40,878 nucleotides of DNA from Acidobacteria bacterium 13_2_20CM_2_57_6 (GTDB lineage Bacteria; Acidobacteriota; Terriglobia; Acidiferrales; UBA7541). The stretch lies in NCBI GenBank assembly GCA_001917435.1, contig MNEA01000067.1:1-40878 (forward strand), read 5' to 3'. Positions 23,985-32,630 of the stretch are shown here, piece by piece. The notes under the pieces are model-generated. The model was not told the DNA's origin, did no database searches, and was given only the letters and a program-made list of their open reading frames with translations. Every line of letters starts with the position of its first letter. Within the stretch, counting starts at the first letter, position 1. The position numbers were made by a program, and so were the translations under genes.

Positions 23985-24983
23985 CTACGTCTGAGGCTTT
24001 CCACATTCCGGGCAGAATTTGGCGCTGCGGGAGATGGACTTGCCACATTCGCTGCAGAATTTAGTTTCCGCAGAAGGAGCCCCGGCGGGTGCAGGCGCTG
24101 CTCCAACAGCGGGAGTCGAAATAGACTTCTTGACAGCGTCCATCATGGCCTGTCCCATGGCCACGCCAGCGCCGAGCCCCGCGCCCATTCCCACGGCGCC
24201 TCCGCCTTCATTCCCGGCCGCGATGGGGATGGCTTGCGCCACCTGATATTGCGTAAATTTGCCCATGTCGCCGAGCACGTTCATGCTGATGCGCTGGTCA
24301 AGCACTTTTTGCAACTCGTCCGGAAGCGAAAGGTTCTCGACCACAAAGCTGTCCAGCGCGAGCCCATAATCTGTGAATGATGGTTTAAGGGCTTCGCCAA
24401 TCTTTTCGGCGAGCGCGCCCTGGTTCGCAGCCATATCGAGAAAAGGCACCTGGCTGGCGGCGAATGCATCCGTCATCTTGGCGATGATGGTGTTGCGCAA
24501 CTGGCCTTCGAGATCGGCCACATGATAAATATCACGAGTGCCGCTGATCTTGCTGTAGAACGATTTAGCATCGCTCAAGTGATACGAATAAATGCCGAAG
24601 CCGCGAAGACGGAGGGCGCCGAATTCCTTGTCGCGGATGGAAATGGGATTCTGCGTACCCCAGTGCTGGTCGATCTGAATTCGCGTGGAGAAAAAATAGA
24701 CATCGGACTTGAAAGGCGACTTGAACGCTTTGTCCCAATTCTTCAGATAAGTCAGGATGGGCAGCGTTTGCGTATTCAACGTGTACAGTCCCGGGCCAAA
24801 GGCGTCCGCAACTTTGCCTTCATTCACAAAAACCGCGGCTTGCGAATCGCGGACCGTCAGCTTGCCGCCATTCTGGATTTCGCGATCCTGCATCGGATAA
24901 CGGTAGGCCAGGAGTCCCTCTTCCGGCTCAACCCATTCGATGACATCAATAAACTGTTTGGTGATAAAGTCACGAAGGCTCAT
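23985..24983 (-). CDS. SPFH / virion-core-like protein with C-terminal zinc ribbon
   Basis: A 332-residue protein and first gene of the operon. Residues about 1-230 form an SPFH-like (stomatin/prohibitin/flotillin-related) domain of the YdjI or virion-core type: MSLRDFITKQFIDVIEWVEP, QAAVFVNEGKVADAFGPGLY, YFFSTRIQIDQHWGTQNPIS and ESFVVENLSLPDE-like VVENLSLPDELQK. A Gly/Ala/Met-rich flexible segment follows (GGGAVGMGAGLGAGVAMG), then a C-terminal zinc ribbon with two CxxC pairs (CSECG, CPECG). In Bacillus subtilis the homologue YdjI works with PspA in membrane-stress protection, as I recall. No transmembrane helix is seen, so it probably associates with the membrane face and scaffolds partners. 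The start is ATG 24983 with GAGAGG upstream. Confidence 0.9.
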   Translation of the reverse strand: MSLRDFITKQFIDVIEWVEPEEGLLAYRYPMQDREIQNGGKLTVRDSQAAVFVNEGKVADAFGPGLYTLNTQTLPILTYLKNWDKAFKSPFKSDVYFFSTRIQIDQHWGTQNPISIRDKEFGALRLRGFGIYSYHLSDAKSFYSKISGTRDIYHVADLEGQLRNTIIAKMTDAFAASQVPFLDMAANQGALAEKIGEALKPSFTDYGLALDSFVVENLSLPDELQKVLDQRISMNVLGDMGKFTQYQVAQAIPIAAGNEGGGAVGMGAGLGAGVAMGQAMMDAVKKSISTPAVGAAPAPAGAPSAETKFCSECGKSISRSAKFCPECGKPQT

Positions 24984-25159
24984 GAGAGGCCTCTCTTGGG
25001 GCGCGCTCGTGAACAGAAGTTTGCGCCCCGGTGAAAGCGATGCTACGGTGCGGCATCGAACGTGTCAATGGTGCGCATAAGAATACAATTGCTCGAATAT
25101 AGCCAGGCGCAATATGAATAAAGCAGCCTCCGCAACCCTCAGGAAACTTAAGGAGTTAC

Positions 25160-25189
25160 ATGTCTGACCGCATTGCAGACGTATTATAG
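25160..25189 (+). other. Possible 9-codon leader ORF in the 486-bp divergent region
   Basis: In the gap 24984-25469, between the SPFH operon and the histidine kinase gene, AAGGAG (25150-25155) lies four bases before ATG 25160, which opens a nine-codon frame (MSDRIADVL, then TAG). It is the best ribosome binding site in the gap and points towards the kinase gene, about 280 bp downstream. It may be a leader peptide or chance. No Arg/His/Trp run typical of attenuators is present. The rest of the gap also holds a hairpin at 25303-25339; no other gene is recognised. Confidence 0.25.
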
Positions 25190-25302
25190 AATTTACTATG
25201 AAGCGATGATCAAAAAGAGGGAGACAAGCTGTGCCATGGTGTCTACTGGGCCCCCCATTGCCGCTTGCCCCTGGCTGGCTATATCCTGTTCTTTGCCATA
25301 AA

Positions 25303-25339
25303 CGGAAAAGGCCCCGAGAGAAAGTTCCTCCCTTTTCCG
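25303..25339. repeat. Nine-base-pair hairpin before the kinase gene
   Basis: CGGAAAAGG at 25303-25311 is exactly complementary to CCTTTTCCG at 25331-25339, with a 19-base loop. No T-tract follows on either strand, so a terminator is not supported. It may be a leader structure or protein-binding palindrome upstream of the histidine kinase gene. Confidence 0.4.
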
Positions 25340-25469
25340 CCGCAACTTGAAGTTTTGGGTCGCACTATCGGCTAATTAGAACGCGTAATTCGTTTATCAT
25401 TAGGCCAAGCCGGAGTGATTCCCGGTCCGCATCTCTGCCCTTCGCGCCTAAACTAGAAATACTCAGCGT

Positions 25470-27281
25470 ATGTCTTCATCTCGCAGACTCGCATGGATGG
25501 TAGGGACGTGGATGCTCATCCTCGTCATCTACTCCGCACTGTCGCTGCTGTTGAAGCGTAGCTCAGATTCGCTCAATACTTTCGGCAACATCGTGCAGTG
25601 CATCGTGCCGCTCTTGGCCAACGCCGGCCTTCTCTTGAACGCGGGAACCCCTCACTGGCGGAGAAATATCTTCTGGATGCTGCTCGCCATGAGCTGCACG
25701 CTCTGGATGATCGGCCAGTTTGAGTGGACCTACTATGAGGTCTACCTCCACCGGCCACTTCCCGAGATGTACCCGGGAGATATCCTGTTCTTCCTGCGGG
25801 GAATCCCCATGATGGCCGCGATTGCGTTACGTCCCCATCTTAAACGCGGGGAAATCCAGTTGCGTTTCGGCTACCTGGATTTTGTCTTACTCCTGATCTG
25901 GTGGACATTTCTCTATGTTTTTGTGGTCCTTCCGTGGCTGTACGCAACGCCGTCTCTCGGCCAGTACAATCACACGTTCAATTTAGTCACCAACATCCAG
26001 AACATGGTGATTGTCGTCGGATGGGCCATCCTGTGGCTGCAATCGAGCGGGGCGTGGAGGGTGGTATACGCCAATCTCTTCGGCGCTTCTACGATTTACA
26101 TGTTTTCCTCATTGACCATCAACATCGCCATCGACAGCCACAAATATTACACGGGAAGTTTGTACGACCTCCAGTTGCTGTCGGCCTTCCTATGGTTTGC
26201 CCTGGCCGGCGTTATCGCCCATCAGAATCAAGACAGGCTGGACGCTCCCTCAGAAAATGTTTACGACTCGGACCCCGATTCAACCTCGGACCAGAGCGTC
26301 TGGCCGGCGCGGCTCGCGATGGCGGCGGTGATTTCTCTTCCGCTGTTTGCCATTTACACCCTGCGATTCAGTCAGGATGATGCCCAAGTTCGCGATTTCC
26401 GTCTGATGACTACCTTGCTTGCCTCCGTTCCCCTCGCATTGTTGATCTTTGTGCGCACCCATCTGGCGGACCGGGACCGTTCACGGCTTCTCTCGCAGTC
26501 GGAGCAGTCCGTCGAAAATCTCAAACGCCTGCAGGCACAGATCGTGCAGTCCGAAAAACTCGTTTCCTTGGGCCAGCTAGCCGCTGGGGCGGCGCACGAA
26601 ATCAACAATCCGCTTGCGGCCATACTTGGTTTTTCCGATTTGCTCGCCGACGACACCACCCTTCCGGAGAAAGCTCGCACAACCGCTTCAAAAATCCGCG
26701 AACAGGCACGCCGCACAAAAACTCTGGTCGGCAACCTACTGAGTTTCGCGCGCCAGGTGCCGGCGGAGCGCACGCTCCTTGACATCAATACGGTGGTGAA
26801 CAACGCCGTGCAGCTTCGCGCGCTCGACTTGCGCTCCGGAACAACACGCGTCGAATTGCAGCTCGAGTCCGTCCTCCCGGGTGTTCGAGGAGATGGAAAT
26901 CAGCTGATGCAGGTTTTCTTCAACATTATCAGCAACGCTCTGGAAGCCATGGAAGCGGCCAACGGCGGCGTTTTGACGATCAAGACGATCCGCGACCGCG
27001 GGAACGTCGTGATCCTGTTCTCCGATACCGGCCCCGGCCTCAAGGACCCGCAGCGCGTGTTCGATCCCTTCTATACGACGAAACCCGTTGGGAAAGGCAC
27101 CGGCCTGGGGCTCAGCATTTGCTTTGGCATTGTCCAGGAGCATGGCGGAAAAATCCTTTCCTACAACCGGCAGGAAGGCGGAGCCGTATTCCGTGTCGAA
27201 TTACCCGCGGTCTTGGCGGCCTTTCCGGCGAAAGAATTGCAGCTCAGCACCAGGTCGGCCACGCGTCAAAAACCCTCCTGA
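25470..27281 (+). CDS. Polytopic membrane sensor histidine kinase
   Basis: A 603-residue kinase. Residues 1-330 hold about eight to ten hydrophobic segments (for example 10-28, 42-57, 67-82, 136-158, 176-192, 203-222, 235-251, 282-299, 315-329), a multi-helix sensor I cannot assign to a named family. A coiled stretch (332-365) leads to HisKA with the phospho-acceptor His376 in AAGAAHEINNPLAAILGF. The ATPase domain has the N box FNIISNALEAM (484-494), G1 DTGPGL (519-524), an F-box-like DPFYTTKP and G2 GKGTGLGLSI (541-550). All catalytic motifs are intact. No response regulator lies nearby, so its partner is encoded elsewhere. It may sense a membrane or lipid signal and could control the ABC exporter just downstream; both are inference. 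No clear ribosome binding site precedes ATG 25470. Confidence 0.92.
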   Translation: MSSSRRLAWMVGTWMLILVIYSALSLLLKRSSDSLNTFGNIVQCIVPLLANAGLLLNAGTPHWRRNIFWMLLAMSCTLWMIGQFEWTYYEVYLHRPLPEMYPGDILFFLRGIPMMAAIALRPHLKRGEIQLRFGYLDFVLLLIWWTFLYVFVVLPWLYATPSLGQYNHTFNLVTNIQNMVIVVGWAILWLQSSGAWRVVYANLFGASTIYMFSSLTINIAIDSHKYYTGSLYDLQLLSAFLWFALAGVIAHQNQDRLDAPSENVYDSDPDSTSDQSVWPARLAMAAVISLPLFAIYTLRFSQDDAQVRDFRLMTTLLASVPLALLIFVRTHLADRDRSRLLSQSEQSVENLKRLQAQIVQSEKLVSLGQLAAGAAHEINNPLAAILGFSDLLADDTTLPEKARTTASKIREQARRTKTLVGNLLSFARQVPAERTLLDINTVVNNAVQLRALDLRSGTTRVELQLESVLPGVRGDGNQLMQVFFNIISNALEAMEAANGGVLTIKTIRDRGNVVILFSDTGPGLKDPQRVFDPFYTTKPVGKGTGLGLSICFGIVQEHGGKILSYNRQEGGAVFRVELPAVLAAFPAKELQLSTRSATRQKPS

Positions 27282-27368
27282 CAGCGCTCCAACTCCTGAC
27301 ATCTGTCCGATGTTGTCCGGGAATCAACACAAGCCGTGCTAGAGTTTGGCATTCCGCTCTTGCTGCTC

Positions 27369-27375
27369 GGAGGGG
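27369..27375 (+). promoter_or_regulatory. Ribosome binding site that sets the ABC ATPase start
   Basis: GGAGGGG lies seven bases before ATG 27383. The open frame extends back to 27119 inside the kinase gene, but that part has no ABC character, so this site fixes the true start. Confidence 0.75.
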
Positions 27376-27382
27376 ACTCGCG

Positions 27383-28171
27383 ATGACCGAACTGGCCATT
27401 CAGACGCAAAAACTGACCAGGACATTCGGGAACCTCACTGCGGTCGACAGCATCGATCTCCGCGTGGCTGCCGGGCAATTCTTTGGGTTTCTGGGACCGA
27501 ATGGGGCGGGAAAATCGACGACCATCAAGATTCTGACGGGCTTGCTTGCGCCAACCTCCGGCAGCATGCAGCTTCTGGGCCTGGACTTTGCAGCGAATCC
27601 GGTCGAAGTAAAACGCCAGATCGGCGTGGTCCCGGAAGGCATGGGCCTTTTCGAGCGCTTGACGGGTTCTGAGTATCTTAAATTTGTCGGGCGGATGTAT
27701 GGCCTGGATCGCGCGACAACCCAGCGCCGCTCAGAGGAGCTGCTGGATTTTATGCAGCTCGCCGACCGCCCCAAGACGATGATTGCGGATTACTCGCACG
27801 GAATGCAGAAGAAGCTGGCTCTCGCTGCTGCCGTGATTCACGGGCCACGCATTCTGTTTCTCGACGAGCCGTTCGAAGGCGTAGATGCGCTCGCGGCAGG
27901 CGCGCTGAAAGCGCTGCTGGCGCGCATGACCGAACGCGGCACTACTATTTTCCTGACGTCCCACGTCCTGGAAATCGTCGAACGGCTGTGCAGCCATGTG
28001 GCGATCATTCATGAGGGACGGCTTGTTGCGCAGGGCTCACTCGAAGAATTGCGTGCGGGAATATCAGGCGAGGCCGGAGACAAGACCACGCTCGAGCAGA
28101 TTTTCCTTTCGATTGTCGGCCAGGACGGCGCGGAACGCCCGCAGCTTGAGGAGCTTTCATGGCTGATGTGA
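27383..28171 (+). CDS. ABC transporter ATP-binding protein (ABC-2 exporter type)
   Basis: A 262-residue ATPase with the start at ATG 27383. Motifs are Walker A GPNGAGKST (38-46), a signature-like YSHGMQKKL (137-145) in place of LSGGQ, as is usual in ABC-2 type exporters, Walker B ILFLDEPFEG (157-166) and H-loop LTSHV. The Q-loop position reads VVPEG, a Glu-type variant also known in this group. It overlaps the permease gene by 13 bp, so the two are co-translated and should form one exporter. The substrate cannot be told; ABC-2 systems move lipids, glycans or small hydrophobic compounds. It follows the histidine kinase by about 100 bp and may share its transcript. Confidence 0.93.
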   Translation: MTELAIQTQKLTRTFGNLTAVDSIDLRVAAGQFFGFLGPNGAGKSTTIKILTGLLAPTSGSMQLLGLDFAANPVEVKRQIGVVPEGMGLFERLTGSEYLKFVGRMYGLDRATTQRRSEELLDFMQLADRPKTMIADYSHGMQKKLALAAAVIHGPRILFLDEPFEGVDALAAGALKALLARMTERGTTIFLTSHVLEIVERLCSHVAIIHEGRLVAQGSLEELRAGISGEAGDKTTLEQIFLSIVGQDGAERPQLEELSWLM

Positions 28172-29811
28172 CCCCATCCGTCAGCGTCTTCGAGCAAGTC
28201 CAGCTGATTGCGGGACTTCGCTGGCGAATACTGCGCAACAGCCTGCGCAAGAAGAATAGTCGTCTCGATCTGATCGGACTGATTCTTACAGGCGTTTTCA
28301 GCAGCGTCCTGGTGATTGGATTCTGTTTTGCATTTTACGCCGGCGCCCATACCTTTGTTAGCCAAGGCCGTCTGGAGTGGATGGCATTGCTCTTCTGGGT
28401 CATTTTTATTTTCTGGCAGGTTTTCCCGGTCTTTGTCGCGGGATTCGGGGCAAATTTCCAGTTCCGCACGCTGCTGCGATTTCCGCTGAGCCTCCGCGCC
28501 TTCTACATTATCGGATTGGCGTATGGATTCGCCGATTTCTCTGCGCTGGCGTCGGTCGTCTGGCTGCTGGCGATGACCGCGGGAGCCACGGCAGCCAAGC
28601 CTGGAGTGCTGCCCGCGATGTTACTGATTGTTCCAGCATTTATGTTGCTCAATGGAACGATCGAGAGGCTCATCGGCTCCTGGCTGGAGCGTTTGCTCGC
28701 GCGCCGCCGGACCCGGGAACTTTTTCTCGGCCTGTTTATTCTCTCGATGGTTTCGTTGAACTTCGTTTCGCCCCTGATGCAGCGGTACGGTGCGTCGGCG
28801 CGGCCGGTCTTCCTGCGCGTGCTGCCGTATTTTGGATGGTTCCCGCCTTCGCTTGCCAGCCGCGCCCTGGCCCAGATCGTACGTCTCGAGCCAGCGGGGT
28901 TTCTATTGAATTTCGCGGTCCTTCTGCTGTATGTACTCTTGTTCAGCGCTTTCTTGTGGCGCCGGTTTGCCGCGCAATACCGCGGGGAAGAACTTAGTGA
29001 AACTGCAGCACCGGCGCTTGCAGCCGTTCGCCCGATCGCAGGAAAGGACGAAGGACACGATCACCTAAGTTTGCTTTCTCCCACTGTCGCGGCAATTGTT
29101 CGGAAGGAGTTCCGCTATCTCACTCGCAACAGTTTTGCGTATTTCACGCTGCTGTTACCGCCGTTGCTCATACTTATCTTTAGTATGAATTTTGCCGGAA
29201 GGCATCCGGCTGTGGGAGGTAGGGGCATCTCCGCGGAGATGTTTTTTCCAGGCATGATGGCATATCTCATTCTGATTCTGATGGCGCCGGCTTACAACAG
29301 CTTTGCTTACGAAGGCCGCGGCATTCAGACCTACTTCACTGCCCCGCTTCGCTTCCGCGACGTATTGCTGGGTAAGAATCTGATGCTCGTTTCCGTTCTG
29401 TCCGTAGAAATCGCGCTTTCCTTCGCAATGCTTGCGTGGCGCGTAGGCTGGCCTTCGCCCCATATGCTCGTTGCCACATGCGCCGCCATCATTTTCACAA
29501 TCGTGGGTCAGCTCACCGTCGCCAACTGGTCATCAATCACGTTTCCACGCAAGATGGAATTCGGGCAGATGCGCGGCCAGCGGCAATCCGGCATGGCTGT
29601 GCTGGTTGCGTTTGGCTCGCAGATCCTGATGGGCGGCATTTCTGCGGCGATTCTTTTCATGGGAAATTTGACCGGTAATCACTGGCTTCCCAGTGAAGCG
29701 TTCGTTTTACTCGCCGCGGTAGCAGTGGGAGGTTACTTCGCCTCGCTCGACGCACTGACACTGCTGGCGGAAAAAAAGAAAGAGAGCCTGATCGAGGCCT
29801 TGTGCCGGTAA
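28159..29811 (+). CDS. ABC-2 type exporter permease
   Basis: A 550-residue polytopic membrane protein with a soluble N-terminus (residues 1-38, basic RLRWRILRNSLRKKNSR-like stretch) and about twelve hydrophobic segments in two groups separated by a cytoplasmic loop around residues 275-325 (GEELSETAAPALAAVRPIAG). Within the second half, EFRYLTRNSFAYF and RGIQTYFTAPLRFRDVLLGK are typical of large ABC-2 permeases. ATG 28159 has GAGGAG six bases upstream inside the ATPase gene, a coupled start. Its substrate is unknown. It ends 35 bp before the convergent glycosyltransferase gene; a weak CCACG/CGTGG hairpin lies between the two stop codons. Confidence 0.88.
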   Translation: MADVTPSVSVFEQVQLIAGLRWRILRNSLRKKNSRLDLIGLILTGVFSSVLVIGFCFAFYAGAHTFVSQGRLEWMALLFWVIFIFWQVFPVFVAGFGANFQFRTLLRFPLSLRAFYIIGLAYGFADFSALASVVWLLAMTAGATAAKPGVLPAMLLIVPAFMLLNGTIERLIGSWLERLLARRRTRELFLGLFILSMVSLNFVSPLMQRYGASARPVFLRVLPYFGWFPPSLASRALAQIVRLEPAGFLLNFAVLLLYVLLFSAFLWRRFAAQYRGEELSETAAPALAAVRPIAGKDEGHDHLSLLSPTVAAIVRKEFRYLTRNSFAYFTLLLPPLLILIFSMNFAGRHPAVGGRGISAEMFFPGMMAYLILILMAPAYNSFAYEGRGIQTYFTAPLRFRDVLLGKNLMLVSVLSVEIALSFAMLAWRVGWPSPHMLVATCAAIIFTIVGQLTVANWSSITFPRKMEFGQMRGQRQSGMAVLVAFGSQILMGGISAAILFMGNLTGNHWLPSEAFVLLAAVAVGGYFASLDALTLLAEKKKESLIEALCR

Positions 29812-29845
29812 TCCTTTGGATCTCCCACGTGCAAGGCCGCGTGGC

Positions 29846-30943
29846 CTACTCCACTCCCCGCATGAATGCTGCGTAGCGCGCGGCAATTGCGGGCCACGAA
29901 AAATACTGCCGCTGTGCCACCCAGCTTCGCTGTGCCAACTCGGCGCGGTAGTGCTCATCCTTCAAAACACGAACGAGGACATCTCCCAGGTCACCCTTCC
30001 TCTGCGGAGAAAAGAGCGCCAGCCCCGCTTCGGTGATCGGCGCGGCCGTTTCCGAACCCGCACACGCGATTACCGGCAGTCCACAGGCAATCCCAGCGAT
30101 TGCGCTGCCGCGTCGGGTGGAAATATGGCCGCGCACGAATAGCAGAACGTCGGAAATGGAGAGGCTGCGCACCACGTCTTCTCCCGGTAAAACTCCCAGC
30201 ACGTGGAGTTCAATAGGGCAATCTTGAAATCGCTCCCGCAATTCCACTTCGGCGCTTAGTGCGTTGCGGCCCAGAACAATTAACCGCAAATTGCTGGCGT
30301 GCGCAGCAGCAAACCGGACTGCTTCCACGATTTGTTCAATTTCCTTTCGCCCCAATTCCCCACCGGTGATACCAAAAACCGCGACGCTCAGTTTATCGCG
30401 CGTCAAAATACCCTTTCTCGAGTTGGCTTTGCTGGCCGTGGGCAAATTGGCTCCGACAGGAATGAAGCATCCTTTCCCACGTTGGTTCTTAATCCAGGAG
30501 ATTTTTTCTATTGGAACCGTGAAAACTGCCGCATCGCAAATGCGCAGCGCCTTGCGCATGGTGCAGAGCTGTACGCGGCGGCGCAGTCGGTCAATCACTC
30601 GCGTTCCGCCATAAGGTTCAACGTCGTGAAACACCACTCCCAGGTGTACGCCGGCGGCCTTGAGAATCCTAAGGAGCCGCGGAAATCTCAGGGGAAACCC
30701 TCGCATCGACCACGCCAGTGCCGTGTATTGCACCAGAACCCACGCTCCGCGCCATCTTTTTGCATGGCGTCGAAGCCTCCGCCCGGCGCGATTCCACCCG
30801 CGTTCGGGCCACGCCGCTCGCTCGATGATCAACTTGAACCCTTCTGCCATCAAAGCTTCGCCGAGGTAGCGGCAATACTCTTCAACCGCGTCGGTAGGCG
30901 CGTCGCGTCGTCCGAGGAGCGCGATCACGCGCTGCCTAATCAT
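29846..30943 (-). CDS. GT-B glycosyltransferase (GT4-like)
   Basis: A 365-residue glycosyltransferase with a GT-B arrangement. The N-terminal domain reads AWVLVQYTALAWSMRG and VHLGVVFHDVEPYGG. The C-terminal nucleotide-sugar-binding domain contains FGITGGELGRKEIEQIVEAV, LRLIVLGRNAL, VLGVLPGEDVVRSLSISDVL and RRGSAIAGIACGLPVIAC followed by GSETAAPI, which carry the acidic residues near the donor site. It transfers a sugar during assembly of the glycan made by this cluster; donor and acceptor are not predictable. It is the last gene of the leftward glycan cluster, ten bases after the carbamoyltransferase stop codon, without a strong ribosome binding site. Confidence 0.88.
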   Translation of the reverse strand: MIRQRVIALLGRRDAPTDAVEEYCRYLGEALMAEGFKLIIERAAWPERGWNRAGRRLRRHAKRWRGAWVLVQYTALAWSMRGFPLRFPRLLRILKAAGVHLGVVFHDVEPYGGTRVIDRLRRRVQLCTMRKALRICDAAVFTVPIEKISWIKNQRGKGCFIPVGANLPTASKANSRKGILTRDKLSVAVFGITGGELGRKEIEQIVEAVRFAAAHASNLRLIVLGRNALSAEVELRERFQDCPIELHVLGVLPGEDVVRSLSISDVLLFVRGHISTRRGSAIAGIACGLPVIACAGSETAAPITEAGLALFSPQRKGDLGDVLVRVLKDEHYRAELAQRSWVAQRQYFSWPAIAARYAAFMRGVE

Positions 30944-30953
30944 TTCACGGTGC

Positions 30954-32630
30954 TCATTTTTCGACGAGAAAGCTTCCGATCACCAGCGCGTCCATGCCGG
31001 AGCTGAAAAATGTCCTTATTGCGTCGGTCGGCGTGTGCACGATGGCTTCGCCGCGCAGATTAAACGACGTGTTCATGATGACGGGCACGCCCGTATGTTT
31101 TCCAAATTCATCGATCAGCCGCCAGTAGAGCGGATTGATCTCTTTCTCCACCGTCTGCGGCCGCGCGCTGCCGTCCACGTGCGTGACAGATGGAATTATG
31201 CTTCGTTTCTCCGGGCGCACCTGGGCCGTCAGAATCATAAACGCCGAATCTATAGCGCTTTCTAAGTATTCGTCGGCAGCTTCCTTCTTGATTGAAGGCG
31301 CAAACGGGCGCCACCACTCCCGGAACTTTACCGCATTGTTGACCTTGGCGTTCATTTCCGGATCGCGGGGATCGGCCAGAATCGAACGGCTCCCGAGCGC
31401 GCGCGGACCAAATTCCATGCGTCCTTGAAACCAGCCTATAATTTTCCCCTGCGCAAGTAGTTCTGCCGCAGTGGACGCAGGGTCCGGCAGTCTCGTGAAG
31501 CGCAATTTGTATGTGAGCAGCGCGCTTTCGATGGCATCGTCTGCGAAACATGGCCCCCAGTACGGGTGCCGCATCGGCTTGTTCGGCAATTTTCCGTTTC
31601 CGTCAAGCAAGGGAGCAAGCGCCGCTCCGAGGGCCACTCCATCGTCCGAGGCTGCGGGCTGCACGAACATTCTTTCCACCAGACCCGATGCTGCGATTTT
31701 CCCGTTGGCCTTCGAGTTCAGCGCTACGCCCCCGGCAAGGCAAACGTCGCGGCAGCGCGTCTTCTCGATCGCCATCCGCACCACGTTCATCATCGCCGTT
31801 TCGCAAGCATCCTGCACGGCATAAGCAATGTCTTTGTGACGTTCGTCGATGCCGCTTTCTGGAATACGCGGCGGGCCCAGGAGCGCTGCCATTCCGGCAG
31901 ACGACGTCGCACCGTTGGCAAACAGTTGCCGCGCGTGGACACGATAGGGTGCTGCGTTCACATCCATGAAGGCGGATAAATTCACGCCCGGCTTCCCGTA
32001 GGGCGCCAGCCCCATCACTTTCCACTCGTCACTGTTGCGCTGAAAGCCGAGAAACTCCGTAAATTCGCTGTAGAAGTGTCCCACCGAATCTGGAAACGGA
32101 ATCGTCAACACGGGGTCGAGCCTGCCGTTGTGCCCGTGCCAAATGGTCGTGGCTTCCCACGCGCCGCGGCCATCCATCACCACGACGGCAGCATCGTCAA
32201 ATCCCGAGTACGCATACGCGCTGATCGCGTGTGCAAGGTGATGATCGACAAAGCGCATTCTGGCTTTCGTTGGCCCGAATTGCTGCGCGAATTTCTTCGC
32301 CCCACTTTCCTGATGCCACATGCTCATGAAGTGAAGCGTCGAATTCAGTCCATTTAGATAGGTCAGCGGGACTTTCCCGGTGGCGTAGCACTTCAGATCG
32401 TGCCGGAACACCGGCCCCGCTGTCTGCCATCCGAAACACACCTCGTCCAACCGCTGCGCTCGCACATTCGCAAAATCCAGGCATGCCCGAATTGCATTTC
32501 TCGGAAAGCCGGCGTCGTGCTTGAGCCGGCTGATGCGCTCTTCCGCCACGGCAAACAACAACTCGCCGTCGCGCACGATGCACGCCGACGAATCATGCAT
32601 CTGCGAATAATTAATCCCCAGTGTGATCAT
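30954..32630 (-). CDS. NodU/CmcH-type carbamoyltransferase
   Basis: A complete 558-residue O-carbamoyltransferase. The N-terminal ASKHA-like domain carries NYSQMHDSSACIVRDG (His12) and VDHHLAHAISAY (His130, His131, His134) for metal and carbamoyl-adenylate handling. The C-terminal domain carries GWFQGRMEFGPRALGSRSIL, VKFREWWRPFAPS and PVIMNTSFNLRGEAIVHTP. Such enzymes use carbamoyl phosphate and ATP to carbamoylate a sugar hydroxyl, as in Nod factors and some antibiotics. In a glycan cluster it most likely decorates a surface polysaccharide sugar. Its ATG overlaps the stop codon of the upstream methyltransferase (ATGA), so the two modifications are probably made together. Confidence 0.94.
   Translation of the reverse strand: MITLGINYSQMHDSSACIVRDGELLFAVAEERISRLKHDAGFPRNAIRACLDFANVRAQRLDEVCFGWQTAGPVFRHDLKCYATGKVPLTYLNGLNSTLHFMSMWHQESGAKKFAQQFGPTKARMRFVDHHLAHAISAYAYSGFDDAAVVVMDGRGAWEATTIWHGHNGRLDPVLTIPFPDSVGHFYSEFTEFLGFQRNSDEWKVMGLAPYGKPGVNLSAFMDVNAAPYRVHARQLFANGATSSAGMAALLGPPRIPESGIDERHKDIAYAVQDACETAMMNVVRMAIEKTRCRDVCLAGGVALNSKANGKIAASGLVERMFVQPAASDDGVALGAALAPLLDGNGKLPNKPMRHPYWGPCFADDAIESALLTYKLRFTRLPDPASTAAELLAQGKIIGWFQGRMEFGPRALGSRSILADPRDPEMNAKVNNAVKFREWWRPFAPSIKKEAADEYLESAIDSAFMILTAQVRPEKRSIIPSVTHVDGSARPQTVEKEINPLYWRLIDEFGKHTGVPVIMNTSFNLRGEAIVHTPTDAIRTFFSSGMDALVIGSFLVEK

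Noticed and set aside
25231..25350. 39-codon GTG ORF with an AGAGGGAG site upstream of the kinase gene
   Set aside because: Its translation is Pro-rich with no recognisable pattern, and it overlaps the hairpin; too weak to call a gene.
27119..27382. N-terminal extension of the ABC ATPase frame
   Set aside because: It overlaps the kinase gene; GGAGGGG before ATG 27383 and the family alignment fix the later start.
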